Below are positions 15,661-25,803 of a stretch of 33,990 bases of DNA, one piece after another (the stretch's first letter is position 1; each line of letters starts with the position of its first letter). The DNA comes from Comamonadaceae bacterium. Its GTDB lineage: Bacteria > Pseudomonadota > Gammaproteobacteria > Burkholderiales > Burkholderiaceae_C. The translations under genes and the position numbers were made by a program. The stretch lies in contig CANGDZ010000040.1 in assembly GCA_947452785.1 (NCBI GenBank), forward strand, positions 1 through 33,990, written 5' to 3'. The notes below the pieces were generated by a model, which was given only the letters and a program-made list of their open reading frames with translations, did not search any database and had not been told where the DNA came from.

Positions 15661-17712
15661 TCAGCCCTGCTGGCGCTGCTGCACTGGCAGCGTAAAGCGA
15701 AAGAGGGTGCCTCGTGGCGGGTGGGCTTCAAACTCCAAATGACCGCCATGCTGCTCAATCACGGTTCGGCACAAACTCAGTCCTAAGCCCATGCCTTCGG
15801 CCTTGGTGGTGAAAAACGGAGTGAACAACTGCGTCGCCACCTCGGTTGAAATGCCGCTGCCTTGATCGGTGACCGCTATCTCCACCCACTGATGTTCTTG
15901 ATTGGACGCGGCGCGGCGCACCTGGATCAGCAGCATTCGGTCCGTGCAATCGGGGGCGTCCATGGCTTGCATGCCATTGCGCGCCAAGTTCAGCAACACC
16001 TGCTCAACCATGGTGCGATCACACCAAACGGCGGGTAGTTTATCTTCCAGTTTGATCACCACCCGCACACGCAGTTTGCGCGCTTGCAACTGCACCAGCG
16101 GCATGATGGCATCGATCAGGGCCCGAGGGATCACCGCTTCACGGTCTTGATCTCGACGCCTGACAAAGTCGTGCACGCTGTTGATGATTTTGCCGGCCCG
16201 CCCTGCCTGCTCGGCAATCCGTCTCAGCGCAAGTTGCAGGTCGGCCAGGGTCTGTGTGGCGTCTTCGGCTTCGGGGTCTTGCAGCAAGTTGAGCGAGCCG
16301 TTGGCATAGCTGGCAATGGCCGCCAAGGGCTGATTCAGTTCATGGCTGAGCAGCGAGGCCATTTCGCCCACCGTCGCCAAACGTGCCGTGGCCTGCAAAC
16401 GCTCCTGGCTGGCGCGCGACATTTCTTCGACGCGCCGCTGCTCGCTGATGTCCAAAAATGCGCTCATCCAGCCAGTTTGCTGGCCCAACACGTTGATCAA
16501 GGGCGCTTCAATTATCAGCACCGAAATACGCGTGCCATCTTTGTGCATGAAGACCGATTCGTAACCCTCTCGCGGCGGCGTATTGCCGGCCAGTCGGATC
16601 GCTTGGCGTTGCTGGTATTCGCCCACCATCTCCGGTGGCCAGTATGGCATGGGGGCGTTGTAGCCCAACAGTTCTGCGGGCTCAAAGCCCACCATTTGGC
16701 AAAAAGCCGGGTTCACATAGGTGATGCGACCTTGCAAATCACGCGCGCGCAAGCCCGTGACCAACGAGTCTTCCATGGCTTTGCGAAACGCCAGGGCCTC
16801 GGCCAGATCGCGCTCGGCTTTCAGGCGTCGGCGTGAGTCCTTCACCAGCAACACCAGAACCGAGACCAGCGCAATCGACATGGCGGTGACCAAGGCCGTC
16901 AAGACATTTGGGAACAGATCGGGCGCGCCGCGCCGACCATCCACCCGCAACACCAAGGTCAAGCCTGGCAGATCGAGCAGTTGCTGCGCAGAGAACAAGC
17001 GCACGCCCCGGCCGTGCTGACCAATGATGGCCAAGCGCGTGCCGTCTGGCTCGATGAAAGAAACCTCGTTGCGCCGGGCAAAGTCCGGGCTCAAATGCAC
17101 GGTCATGATCTCTTGCAGGCTGAAGGTGGTGATGGCATAGCCCAAGGTTTCCCCTGCGATCACCCAGGGCAGGCACAGGTCCATGACTTCATACCCGATG
17201 CCATCGGCTTGTGGCACAAAGTAGCTGCTGGAATAGGCGGGCGCATTGGAGCGGCGCGCGCGTTGACAGGCCGGTGTGACTTCATTCAAGACGTTGGAGC
17301 GCGGTGTTCGGACGAACGAGGGTGCACGCAAGGGCGAGTCCACGTGCGCACGCAGTTGCATGTGGGCATCGCGCCACTCCACACGCAACCAGTCGCGATG
17401 CTCACGCATCAGGCGGCTCGTTTCCGCAGACCAGGCCTCCATGCTGTTGTGGCTCGCCTGCAGGGCTTGCAAAGCTTGGACATCGCGCATAAAACCGCTG
17501 CGAATGTCGTTCACCGCATCCGCTGTGTCGCGCTCCAGCGTGGCTTGCACTTGGCTGGTTTCATAACGCCCGGCCAACCACACCAGCGTGATCAAGACGG
17601 CGGCGACCAAACCCACCAAGGCCACCCACAGCGACAGACGCCGGTCCCGCAGCGACCATATCAAAGACAGTCGTTGCAGCAGTTGGGGTGGCCAAAGCGG
17701 CGATGGTTTCAT
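15661..17712 (-). CDS. PAS-domain sensor histidine kinase (DctS-like)
   Basis: A 683-residue membrane sensor. A first membrane span lies at about 27-48 (LWVALVGLVAAVLITLVWLAG) and a second at about 270-290. They enclose a periplasmic domain of some 220 residues that should bind the signal. A PAS domain follows (about 320-440, GRITYVNPAFCQMVGFEPAELLGY and a PAC motif ending WMSAFLDISEQRRVEEM). The dimerisation H-box SHELNQPLAAIASYANG contains the phosphorylated histidine H457. N, G1 and G2 boxes are intact (NLARNGMQAMD, TDQGSGI, GMGLGLSLC). Layout resembles DctS-type kinases for dicarboxylates, but the ligand is not known. It is the upstream gene of a two-gene operon with the response regulator. 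Confidence 0.9.
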   Translation of the reverse strand: MKPSPLWPPQLLQRLSLIWSLRDRRLSLWVALVGLVAAVLITLVWLAGRYETSQVQATLERDTADAVNDIRSGFMRDVQALQALQASHNSMEAWSAETSRLMREHRDWLRVEWRDAHMQLRAHVDSPLRAPSFVRTPRSNVLNEVTPACQRARRSNAPAYSSSYFVPQADGIGYEVMDLCLPWVIAGETLGYAITTFSLQEIMTVHLSPDFARRNEVSFIEPDGTRLAIIGQHGRGVRLFSAQQLLDLPGLTLVLRVDGRRGAPDLFPNVLTALVTAMSIALVSVLVLLVKDSRRRLKAERDLAEALAFRKAMEDSLVTGLRARDLQGRITYVNPAFCQMVGFEPAELLGYNAPMPYWPPEMVGEYQQRQAIRLAGNTPPREGYESVFMHKDGTRISVLIIEAPLINVLGQQTGWMSAFLDISEQRRVEEMSRASQERLQATARLATVGEMASLLSHELNQPLAAIASYANGSLNLLQDPEAEDATQTLADLQLALRRIAEQAGRAGKIINSVHDFVRRRDQDREAVIPRALIDAIMPLVQLQARKLRVRVVIKLEDKLPAVWCDRTMVEQVLLNLARNGMQAMDAPDCTDRMLLIQVRRAASNQEHQWVEIAVTDQGSGISTEVATQLFTPFFTTKAEGMGLGLSLCRTVIEQHGGHLEFEAHPPRGTLFRFTLPVQQRQQG

Positions 17713-17746
17713 GGAGAAGCTGGGCGTGGCTGGTTTGCCGCGATGT

Positions 17747-20700
17747 TTACTTGGCCGCAGGGCTCACGGGGAGGTCGATTTTGGTCACCTTGGGGTTCGA
17801 CCAGGTGCCGTCCACTTGGAACGTTTGCGCGGCCGCTTTGGACAAAGGGTTGTGCAAAAACCATTGCGCTATAAAAGTGCTCAGGCCCACGATGGGATTG
17901 ACCGTGAACCCTGCAATCAGCGAAGCGGTGCCAGCGTCCACTTCCGGCAAGATCAAGACCCGCAGGTTTTGTGTTTCTTTGGCAATGTCTGAAGTGCCCT
18001 CCATTTTCACCAGCGCATTCACGCCCTTCATTTCCAGGTTCTGTGTGCTGGCGATGCCGCGATCAATCGCCACATCACCGCGGATCACATCGTAAGAAAA
18101 GCCTTCTGAAAAGACGTCTCTGAAATCCAGCAGCAAGCGCCGCGGCAGCGATTGCAAACTCAGTACGCCCAAGAGTTTGGCCACGCCCGGGTCGGCCTTT
18201 AAAAATTGACCTCTGGCCAGGCTCACGTTAAAGCGACCCGACAAACTGGGATAGTGCAAAGCCAGCGGCGAGCCCTGCCATGCCACTTGACCTTCCAGGC
18301 GGCCGTTGCCCGCGCGCATCGCGTCTTGCGTGCCTAGGCGGTTGAGCAAACTGCCCGAGTCGCTCACGTCGAGCCGGAAATTCATTTCGGTTTGACGCGG
18401 ACTGCGGCTGTCTTTCGCGGTCACCCAGCGCCCGGTCGCTTTGAAGCTGGCTTCAGGCACGGTGACGTTGAACTTGTTCAGTCGCCACTCGTGCGCGGCG
18501 CCATGGCGTGCCCCACCGGCGCTGGCCAGGGCTTCTGCGTTCGTGGCGTCGATTTCGATACGCCCCAACTTTTTGCCACGCAACTCCAACTCTTCCACCA
18601 CGATGTCCAGGGCCGGGATGTCGATGGGCCCGCTTTCCAGCAACTCTTCCACCACGTTGTCGGCTGTGGGCGGCAAGCTCAAACGGCCCAAGCGGGCGTA
18701 GACCCGGCCCAGATTGGCGCCGGAGGATTGGCGGTATTCCAAATAGCCGCTGAACTCGCGCGCATCCAGGTTGGCGCGCCACAACAAACCCTCACGCGAG
18801 CCGCCCACCACCACGTTGTGCAAGGTGCGGCCCTGGGTGACCAACTCTTGCGCTTGCAATGTCATGCGTGTGGGTAAAAAAGTGGCTGAAATCACGTCAT
18901 AAGCGGCTTTGGACACGGCCCCTGCGGCGCTGGTATCGGCGGGCAAGGCGCCGGTGCCGGCCCAAGCGGCTTGCCACTCGTCGAGCGAAAAAACCTGGAA
19001 CGCCATATTCGCCACCACGCCGCTGTCAGGCAGGGGAGGCGCTTGCACACGGTCCAGCCCAATGCCCAGGCTGCCTTGCACCACGCGGGGTTTGTCTCCG
19101 CTCCAATCCCGAATGTAGGTGGCGGCCAGCAGGCGCCCCAGATTCAACTGGATCTGTTCGCGCAGTGGCTTGGAGCCCCCCCCGGAGATCACGCGCGAGT
19201 CCATGCGCAGCGCCAACTCGTCGGCCGGTGCTTTGACCAAGGGCGCGGGCAAGCTCAAGCCCAAGCCTTGCAAACGGCTGGTGATCGACAGTTCAGGGTG
19301 CCCTTGGCGAAAACCAATCACCGCGTTGTAGGCGGTGCTGCCACTCATGTGCTGCGCGAACTTGTTCAGCGGCGCCAATTCGACCGCTTGTTGCAAGCCC
19401 AGCGCCGTGGCCGTGCCTTGCACCCGCAGTGAAATCGGTGCCTCATTGCTGCCGGCGCTCGGCACACGTGAGCCGCCGTCGACGCGCAAATTGCCCCCCA
19501 GCATGCGGGCCAAGCCGGCGGTGACGGTAAACCCGGACTCATTGAAGCTCACGGTGCCTTGGGCTTTTTCCAGCTTGGGCAACTCGCTCACGATGCGCAA
19601 ATCATTGCCCCCCAGCACCACGCTGCCTTGCAGTTTGGTTTTTTCCAGGCTGGCCAGCGGCAGGCTGAGTTTGATGCGTCCAGACACATTGCCCGTGGCC
19701 GTGCTGTCATGCAAGCTGCCGCCGAGCATCGGATCCAGTGGGGATTTTTGCACCAAGGTCAACACCTCGCTGGCCAACGCATTGCGCGATTCCGCCGCAA
19801 CCTCCAAGAGCGCGGCGTGCGCCATGTCGGCGATGGCGGCCTGTCCATTGCTCAGTGGCACATTGCCCAGTTTGCCACCGGCGTTGTTCAGCTTCACGCT
19901 CAAACGGTCAAAAACCAAATCGCCACTCATGCCCGACAGCATGGGCCAAGGGGCTTCGCCGGGGTCTTGCAAACGGGTGGGGACATAGGCCATTTGCACA
20001 TTGCGCACCTTGCCGGCAAAGCGAAACTCGCCGCTTTTGGGGTTGGCAAAGGGCAAGTCTTTCAAATCGCCTTTGATGCGCACCGCCATCTGCGTCAGCT
20101 CGCCTTGCGTCAAGGCGTCACGCACATAGTGGCGCACCTTTTCAGACAACACCAGGGGCAGGTAGCGCGCGGCCTGGGCCGCGTCGGCGCGAAGGATGTG
20201 TCCTTGTAAGTCCAGCAGCCCCGGGCCCCCGCCGTCTTTGTTCATGCGCCAACTGCCGTTCACATCGACCGAGACATCGGCGTTGCTGGCTTTCACGCGC
20301 CATTGCGGAATCGTCAGCTGCTTGTCTTTGAGGGTCCAACTCAGATCGGCCTTGAGTAAGTCCAACGGCACCACCGGCTCTTCCAGCACGCCGTTCAGCG
20401 TCAAGCTTCCCTTGTCGATGCCCAGCGCCAGTTTGCCTCCTGACTGGTTCAGGCTGAACTCGGCGACAGCGTTGCTGACCCCAGGAAGATGCGCCAATGG
20501 CTTGCCAGACAGGCTGTTGTCGGCGAACGGGGTCCATCGCAGGCCATGGGCGCGGCCCGTGGCTTCGTACGAGGTAAGTTCAGGCCATGCCCCTTGCCAC
20601 TGCGCCTTCACGGTTTCGACCGTACCGGCCACGCTCAGGGCTTGAAGCTGTTCAAGTGTTGCCGCCTGCAGGGGCAAGCGAGCAACCAGGCTTTGCAGCG

Positions 20701-21820
20701 CTTGCAAATTGAGCCCCGTGGCCTGAACTTGTCCTTTGGCCAAGGACTTGCCTTGCGGGTAGGTGTAGACCAGCGCCCCATCACCGCCGGGCCAGTTCAA
20801 ACCATCGGGCGTCTCAAAGGTCAGTGCCTGGGTGGACACTTCAAAACCTTGGGCATCGCGACGACCGGTCAGGTGCCCTTGCAAGACGTTAAATCGCACC
20901 GCTTTCAATTGCGGCCCCAAAGTCAGACTCAGGTCTTTCAGGTTCACATCGGCCCCGGCTTTGACGGGCTGGCCATTGAGCACATCGACCACCAAATTCA
21001 AAGCCCCTTGGCCTGAGGTCAGGACGATGCCTGTGGCCACGCTGCGCCCCAAGGGGGCCAGGTCGATCTCAGGCAGCTTGACTTGCAGGGCGCCCGACCA
21101 GTCCTTCCACCGCGCGGCATGGGTTGAAAGCAAGCCGCGATGAAACTGACCCGAGACGCTCAAGCGCTCACCCCAGCCTTGGGGCGGGCTGGCTTGCAGT
21201 TGCAGCTGGTGGCTGCGGGCGCTGTTGCGCAGCGTGATGTTGACCTCGGTCATCGCGACCGTGCGCTGGGGCTCCAGCGACAAAGCATCGGTCCAGCGCA
21301 GCGTGCCTTGCTTGAGGACGATTTCTTTTTGCGCCAACAGCCAATCGGCCGCAGTCGATGGCATGGGCGTTGCACCCGGCAGGGGCAGTCCGGCGATCAG
21401 AATTTGCCCGTCCTCTGTGCGGCGCAGGTCCAAGTCGGCGCCCTCCAGGGCCAATTGCTCCACCCCTAAGGTCAGCAAGGATTGGGCGCTGACGGTGATG
21501 CGCATTAGGGGTAAGGCCAATTCGCTCTGGCCGGCTGGGTTGCGGACGCGCAGGTTGCTGATTTCCAGCACCGGTGCCCAGCCGTTGGACTGCACACTCA
21601 ATTCGCCGATCTGTACCGGCAGCCCCACGGCTTGGCTGGCCATGTTTTCAAGCTGAGGGCGCAACTCCGAGATTCGCGGCACAATCCAAAAATGCAGTAC
21701 GGCCCATGTCAATCCCACGAGCACGCTCAAGCTCAGCAAACCCCATGCGAGCCATCGCATGAGCAGCGCGGGAAGCGTGGTGAGCCATGGCAGTTTCAGC
21801 ATTCGAAAATATTCACGCAT
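17747..21820 (-). CDS. YhdP/TIGR02099-family AsmA-like envelope protein
   Basis: A very large protein of about 1357 residues with one N-terminal membrane helix (LAWGLLSLSVLVGLTWAVLHFWI, roughly residues 23-45) and a long beta-rich part. It begins RISELRPQLENMASQAVGLPVQIGEL and ends with GTWSNPKVTKIDLPVSPAAK, typical of YhdP proteins. YhdP belongs to the AsmA-like bridge proteins implicated in phospholipid transport to the outer membrane; that role is family knowledge. I prefer the start at 21820 (MREYF); 21802 and 21883 are also in frame, and none has a clear ribosome-binding site. The start lies only 22 bases from the divergent glnE start, so the two promoters must overlap the other gene's 5' end. 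Confidence 0.87.
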   Translation of the reverse strand: MREYFRMLKLPWLTTLPALLMRWLAWGLLSLSVLVGLTWAVLHFWIVPRISELRPQLENMASQAVGLPVQIGELSVQSNGWAPVLEISNLRVRNPAGQSELALPLMRITVSAQSLLTLGVEQLALEGADLDLRRTEDGQILIAGLPLPGATPMPSTAADWLLAQKEIVLKQGTLRWTDALSLEPQRTVAMTEVNITLRNSARSHQLQLQASPPQGWGERLSVSGQFHRGLLSTHAARWKDWSGALQVKLPEIDLAPLGRSVATGIVLTSGQGALNLVVDVLNGQPVKAGADVNLKDLSLTLGPQLKAVRFNVLQGHLTGRRDAQGFEVSTQALTFETPDGLNWPGGDGALVYTYPQGKSLAKGQVQATGLNLQALQSLVARLPLQAATLEQLQALSVAGTVETVKAQWQGAWPELTSYEATGRAHGLRWTPFADNSLSGKPLAHLPGVSNAVAEFSLNQSGGKLALGIDKGSLTLNGVLEEPVVPLDLLKADLSWTLKDKQLTIPQWRVKASNADVSVDVNGSWRMNKDGGGPGLLDLQGHILRADAAQAARYLPLVLSEKVRHYVRDALTQGELTQMAVRIKGDLKDLPFANPKSGEFRFAGKVRNVQMAYVPTRLQDPGEAPWPMLSGMSGDLVFDRLSVKLNNAGGKLGNVPLSNGQAAIADMAHAALLEVAAESRNALASEVLTLVQKSPLDPMLGGSLHDSTATGNVSGRIKLSLPLASLEKTKLQGSVVLGGNDLRIVSELPKLEKAQGTVSFNESGFTVTAGLARMLGGNLRVDGGSRVPSAGSNEAPISLRVQGTATALGLQQAVELAPLNKFAQHMSGSTAYNAVIGFRQGHPELSITSRLQGLGLSLPAPLVKAPADELALRMDSRVISGGGSKPLREQIQLNLGRLLAATYIRDWSGDKPRVVQGSLGIGLDRVQAPPLPDSGVVANMAFQVFSLDEWQAAWAGTGALPADTSAAGAVSKAAYDVISATFLPTRMTLQAQELVTQGRTLHNVVVGGSREGLLWRANLDAREFSGYLEYRQSSGANLGRVYARLGRLSLPPTADNVVEELLESGPIDIPALDIVVEELELRGKKLGRIEIDATNAEALASAGGARHGAAHEWRLNKFNVTVPEASFKATGRWVTAKDSRSPRQTEMNFRLDVSDSGSLLNRLGTQDAMRAGNGRLEGQVAWQGSPLALHYPSLSGRFNVSLARGQFLKADPGVAKLLGVLSLQSLPRRLLLDFRDVFSEGFSYDVIRGDVAIDRGIASTQNLEMKGVNALVKMEGTSDIAKETQNLRVLILPEVDAGTASLIAGFTVNPIVGLSTFIAQWFLHNPLSKAAAQTFQVDGTWSNPKVTKIDLPVSPAAK

Positions 21821-21842
21821 TGCATACAAAGTGGTAGGAATT

Positions 21843-24608
21843 ATGACCCGCCCTACCCCCTCTGACGTGCCTGTGCTGCTCAAGGAGGGGCAAATCCTCG
21901 AAAAAGCAGCCTATTCCCGCTTCCGCCAGCGCTTAGCGCGCCGCTATGCGGACCTTTGGGTGCTGTTGCCTGCAGGGATTCCGAACCGAGAAACCCTGCA
22001 AACCGCCTTTGACCGCCTCTGCGCGCACCAACCCGCTGTGTCGGCCGATCCGGGCGCGGCATTGCGCATGCTGCGTCAATGGGCGATGGCTCAACTGATG
22101 GACCACGATTGCGACCAACACGCGTCGATGCAAAGCATCACTTTGAGCGTGACGCATTTGGCTGAATTTGCCCTGGATGTCGCTTGCCGCTATGCCTTGG
22201 CCGAGTTGGACCAGCGCCATGGCGTACCCACCTTGGTCTCGGGCGCCCGGGCTCAATTGTGGATTGTGGGCATGGGCAAGCTGGGCGCGCGTGAATTGAA
22301 TGTGTCCAGCGACATTGACCTGATATATGTCTACGACGAAGACGGTGAAACCACCGGCACGACCGATGGGCGCGGCCGCATCAGTTGCCAAGAGTATTTC
22401 AGCCGTGCCGTGAAAATGATGCAGGCCCTGATCGGTGAGACCACCGAGCATGGTTTTGTGTTTCGCATGGATTTGGCACTGCGCCCCAACGGCAACTCCG
22501 GCCCGAGCGTGGTTTCGCTCAGCGCCTTGGAAGAGTACCTGTTGGTGCAAGGCCGCGAATGGGAGCGCTTTGCCTGGATGAAAAGCCGCGTGGTCGCGCC
22601 CCGCAGCGCCATCGCCAACGGCTCGGCATTGTCCATGCGCAGCATCGTGTTGCCGTTTGTGTTTCGCAAATACCTGGACTACAACGTGTTCGAGTCCTTG
22701 CGCACTTTGCACCAGCAAATCCGCGACCATGCCGCCAAACGCAGCGCGGGCCACCCCGAGCGCGCCAACGATGTGAAGCTGTCGCGCGGTGGCATTCGCG
22801 AAATTGAATTTACAGTGCAGTTGCTGCAAGTGGTTCGTGGCGGCCAGTTCCCCGAGCTGCGCACCCGGCCCACGCTGGACGCGCTGCAACGCGTGGCCAA
22901 GGCCGGTCTGATGTCGCAGGTCACAGCACAGGCCTTGACCGACGCCTATGTTTTTTTGCGGCGGGTCGAGCACCGCATTCAGTACCTGGACGATCAACAA
23001 ACCCATGTCTTGCCCACGCGCGACGATGATTTGCTGTGGATCGCACAGACCCTGGACTATCCGGACACCCGTGCATTTTTGAAAGACCTGGACGCGCACC
23101 GCGAACGCGTGGCCGAGGAGTTTGATGTGCTGCTGGGCGGGGACCGCGATGCGGGCGCTTGCAACGGCAAAGGCTGCAACGGCAAAAACGGTGCGCGCGA
23201 CCACACCGAGCTGGAAACCTTGATCGATTTGTTCAGCAGCCCGGTGCGTGAGCGCTTGGGCCATTGGCGCGACAACCCCAAAATTCACGCCTTGCGTGAC
23301 GAGGCGCGCGGCCGCTTGATGCGCCTGCTGCAGCGCACCGCGCAATGGCAAAAAGAAGGCCGCGTCAACGAAGACGCGGTGCTGCGCATGGCAGACTGGT
23401 TAGAGCCCTTGCTGCGCCGTGAAAGCTATTTGGCCATGTTGCTGGAGCGCCCTGCGGTGCACGAGCGCTTGCTGCGCCTGTTGGGCGCCGCGCGATGGCC
23501 GGCGCGTTATTTGGTGCAGCACCCCGGCGTGATCGACGAACTGGCGGGGGGCGATCTGCTCACCAGTCGCTTCAGCGCCGCCGACTTTGAGGCCGAATTG
23601 CAATCACGCTGGCAAGCCCTGCAGCGCACAGGTGAAGCCGACGAAGAAAACCTCTTGAACCTGTTGCGCCGCGCCCACCATGCCGAGCTGTTTCGCACCT
23701 TGGCGCGCGACGTGGAGGGCGTCCTGCGCATCGAGCAGGTGGCCGACGATTTGAGCGCATTGGCCGACGCCGTGCTGCGTGTCAGCGCAAAGTGGTGCTG
23801 GGCGTGCTTTAAAAACCGCCATCAGGATGAGCCGCAACTGGCCATCATCGGCTACGGCAAACTCGGCGGTAAAGAACTCGGTTACGGCAGCGACCTGGAC
23901 ATTGTGTTCGTCTACCAAGACGGGCATGAACGCGCGCAAGAAATCTACGCCGCGTTTGTGCGCAAACTGATCAACTGGCTCACAGTGAAGACTGGCGAAG
24001 GCGATCTGTACGAGATTGACACCGCGCTGCGCCCCAACGGCAACGCCGGCTTGCTGGTCACGCCCTTCAATGCCTATGCCGATTATCAAGAACAGCGCGG
24101 CAGTAACGCCGCCTGGACCTGGGAGCACCAGGCCATGACCCGCGCACGTTTTGTCTGGGGCTTGCCGGCCTTGCAAGCCCCCTTCGACGCCGTGCGCTGC
24201 GCCGTGATGGGGGCACCGCGCGACGCCGACAGCTTGAAGGCTGAAATCGTCGCCATGCGCGAGCGTGTGCGCAAAGGCCACCCTGAAACGCCCGGGCGCT
24301 TTGACGTCAAGCACAGCCTTGGCGGCATGGTGGACGTGGAGTTTGCCGTGCAATACCTGGTGCTACTGCACACGGCCGCGCACCCTGAACTGGCCGACAA
24401 CGTGGGCAATATTGCGCTGCTGCAACGCGCGGAAACTGCGGGCCTCTTACCCCCAGGCACGGGCCAGGAAGCGGCCAACGCTTACCGGCAACTGCGCCGC
24501 GTGCAACACCATGCGCGACTGAATGAAGAGCCGACTGAGGTCGATCCTGCCCAATTGCAGCGAGAACGTGAAGCGGTGCAAGCGTTGTGGCAACAAGTGA
24601 TGGGCTGA
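21843..24608 (+). CDS. glnE: Glutamine synthetase adenylyltransferase/deadenylylase
   Basis: A 921-residue GlnE that switches glutamine synthetase by adding or removing AMP in response to PII signals. The N-terminal half is the adenylyl-removing nucleotidyltransferase domain: MGKLGARELNVSSDIDLIYVYDEDG with metal aspartates D157 and D159. The C-terminal half is the adenylylating domain: YGKLGGKELGYGSDLDIVFVY with D684 and D686. The linker near residue 440-450 contains a short cysteine/asparagine/glycine repeat (CNGKGCNGKNG) encoded by a 15-base tandem repeat, which I regard as lineage-specific. The start at 21843 is supported by TAGGA 5 bases upstream and matches the family N terminus; an in-frame start at 21759 is embedded in the opposite gene. 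Confidence 0.94.
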   Translation: MTRPTPSDVPVLLKEGQILEKAAYSRFRQRLARRYADLWVLLPAGIPNRETLQTAFDRLCAHQPAVSADPGAALRMLRQWAMAQLMDHDCDQHASMQSITLSVTHLAEFALDVACRYALAELDQRHGVPTLVSGARAQLWIVGMGKLGARELNVSSDIDLIYVYDEDGETTGTTDGRGRISCQEYFSRAVKMMQALIGETTEHGFVFRMDLALRPNGNSGPSVVSLSALEEYLLVQGREWERFAWMKSRVVAPRSAIANGSALSMRSIVLPFVFRKYLDYNVFESLRTLHQQIRDHAAKRSAGHPERANDVKLSRGGIREIEFTVQLLQVVRGGQFPELRTRPTLDALQRVAKAGLMSQVTAQALTDAYVFLRRVEHRIQYLDDQQTHVLPTRDDDLLWIAQTLDYPDTRAFLKDLDAHRERVAEEFDVLLGGDRDAGACNGKGCNGKNGARDHTELETLIDLFSSPVRERLGHWRDNPKIHALRDEARGRLMRLLQRTAQWQKEGRVNEDAVLRMADWLEPLLRRESYLAMLLERPAVHERLLRLLGAARWPARYLVQHPGVIDELAGGDLLTSRFSAADFEAELQSRWQALQRTGEADEENLLNLLRRAHHAELFRTLARDVEGVLRIEQVADDLSALADAVLRVSAKWCWACFKNRHQDEPQLAIIGYGKLGGKELGYGSDLDIVFVYQDGHERAQEIYAAFVRKLINWLTVKTGEGDLYEIDTALRPNGNAGLLVTPFNAYADYQEQRGSNAAWTWEHQAMTRARFVWGLPALQAPFDAVRCAVMGAPRDADSLKAEIVAMRERVRKGHPETPGRFDVKHSLGGMVDVEFAVQYLVLLHTAAHPELADNVGNIALLQRAETAGLLPPGTGQEAANAYRQLRRVQHHARLNEEPTEVDPAQLQREREAVQALWQQVMG

Positions 24609-24669
24609 ACACTGCTTTGCGCTTGGGCGACGAATAAAATCAAGCGAATCTATTGAAGTGAATTGAACC

Positions 24670-25794
24670 ATGCAGAAATCAGTTTGGACGGTGGGCCTGA
24701 TGTGGGGCCTGTGTGCAATGCCTTTGTGGGCGCAAGAGAAAAATCCAAGTCCAGCAGTCAGTGTTAAGCCCAGCCTGACCGTCATCGTGGCGCCACCGCA
24801 ATCCGGCTCAATGGTGCAGCGTTTGCATGCCAACGGCTCCTTGGCCGCTTGGCAAGAGGCCGTGGTGGGGGCTGAAGCTAACGGTTTGAAAATCACCGAG
24901 GTGCACGTGAATGTGGGCGACCGGGTGCAACGCGGAGATGTGCTGGCCACCTTGCAGTCCGACACGCTGCGCGCCGAGTTGGCGCAGGCCGAAGGCGGCT
25001 TGGCCGAGGCCACGGCCAGCGCGCAAGAAACCAAGGTGCAGGCCGAGCGCGCCCGTGCTTTGCAGCAGCAAGGTTTTTACAGCAGCGCGCAGCTGAGTCA
25101 GGCACTGGCCACCGAGGTGTCGGCGCAAGCACGCGTGCAGTCGGCGCGCGCCCTGGTGCAGTTGCAGCAGCTGCGGGTGGCACAAACGACCGTCAAGGCC
25201 CCGGACGCGGGGGTGATCTCGGCACGCCAAGCCACGGTCGGCAGCGTGGTGGGCGCTGGCACCGAATTGTTCAGGTTGATTCGCCAAGGCCGCTTGGAGT
25301 GGCGCGCCGAAGTCACGGCCGCCGACATTGGCCGCGTGCAAGTGGGCGCCTTGGCGCAGATCACTGCCGCCAGTGGTCAGGTGCTGCAAGGCAAGGTGCG
25401 CATGGTGGCGCCATCGGTTGACGCGCAAACGCGCAACGCCCTGGTGTATGTGGATCTGCCCGCCAACGCGGGCAGCGCCCGCGCGGGCATGTACGCCAAA
25501 GGCGAGATCACGCTGGGCCAGAGCCAGAATTTTCAGGTGCTGACCGTGCCGCAAACGGCGGTGGTGGTGCGTGATGGTTTCAGTTACATCTACACCGTGG
25601 GCGCCGGCCAAAAAATCAGCCAGCTCAAGGTGCGCACCGGTCACTTGAACGGAGACCGCATGCAAGTGCTGAGCGGCCTGCTGCCTGAGGCGCAGGTGGT
25701 GGTCAGTGGCGGTGCGTTTTTGAACCACGGCGACACGGTGCGCGTGGTGCCCGCAGCGCCCTCTGTCACGCCTTCTTCTCCAGCAAGCAAGTAA
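24670..25794 (+). CDS. RND efflux periplasmic adaptor (membrane fusion protein)
   Basis: A 374-residue adaptor that links an RND pump to an outer-membrane channel. A signal peptide (hydrophobic VGLMWGLCAMPLWA, cleavage before QEKN at about 22) exports it; I see no lipobox. The biotinyl-lipoyl half-motifs (EAVVGAEANGLKITEVHVNVGDRVQRGDVLATL and VKAPDAGVISARQATVGSVVGAG) flank an alanine- and glutamine-rich helical hairpin (about 100-165). The beta-barrel domain follows. It lies 9 bases ahead of the pump gene with no terminator, so they form an operon. No outer-membrane factor gene is in the window. Substrate unknown. Confidence 0.9.
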   Translation: MQKSVWTVGLMWGLCAMPLWAQEKNPSPAVSVKPSLTVIVAPPQSGSMVQRLHANGSLAAWQEAVVGAEANGLKITEVHVNVGDRVQRGDVLATLQSDTLRAELAQAEGGLAEATASAQETKVQAERARALQQQGFYSSAQLSQALATEVSAQARVQSARALVQLQQLRVAQTTVKAPDAGVISARQATVGSVVGAGTELFRLIRQGRLEWRAEVTAADIGRVQVGALAQITAASGQVLQGKVRMVAPSVDAQTRNALVYVDLPANAGSARAGMYAKGEITLGQSQNFQVLTVPQTAVVVRDGFSYIYTVGAGQKISQLKVRTGHLNGDRMQVLSGLLPEAQVVVSGGAFLNHGDTVRVVPAAPSVTPSSPASK

Positions 25795-25803
25795 GAGACC
25801 GCC

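Noticed and set aside
21933..23351. Long minus-strand frame of 472 codons
   Set aside because: Antisense to glnE, which has clear catalytic motifs; the frame is rich in His, Gln and Ala as expected of a shadow.
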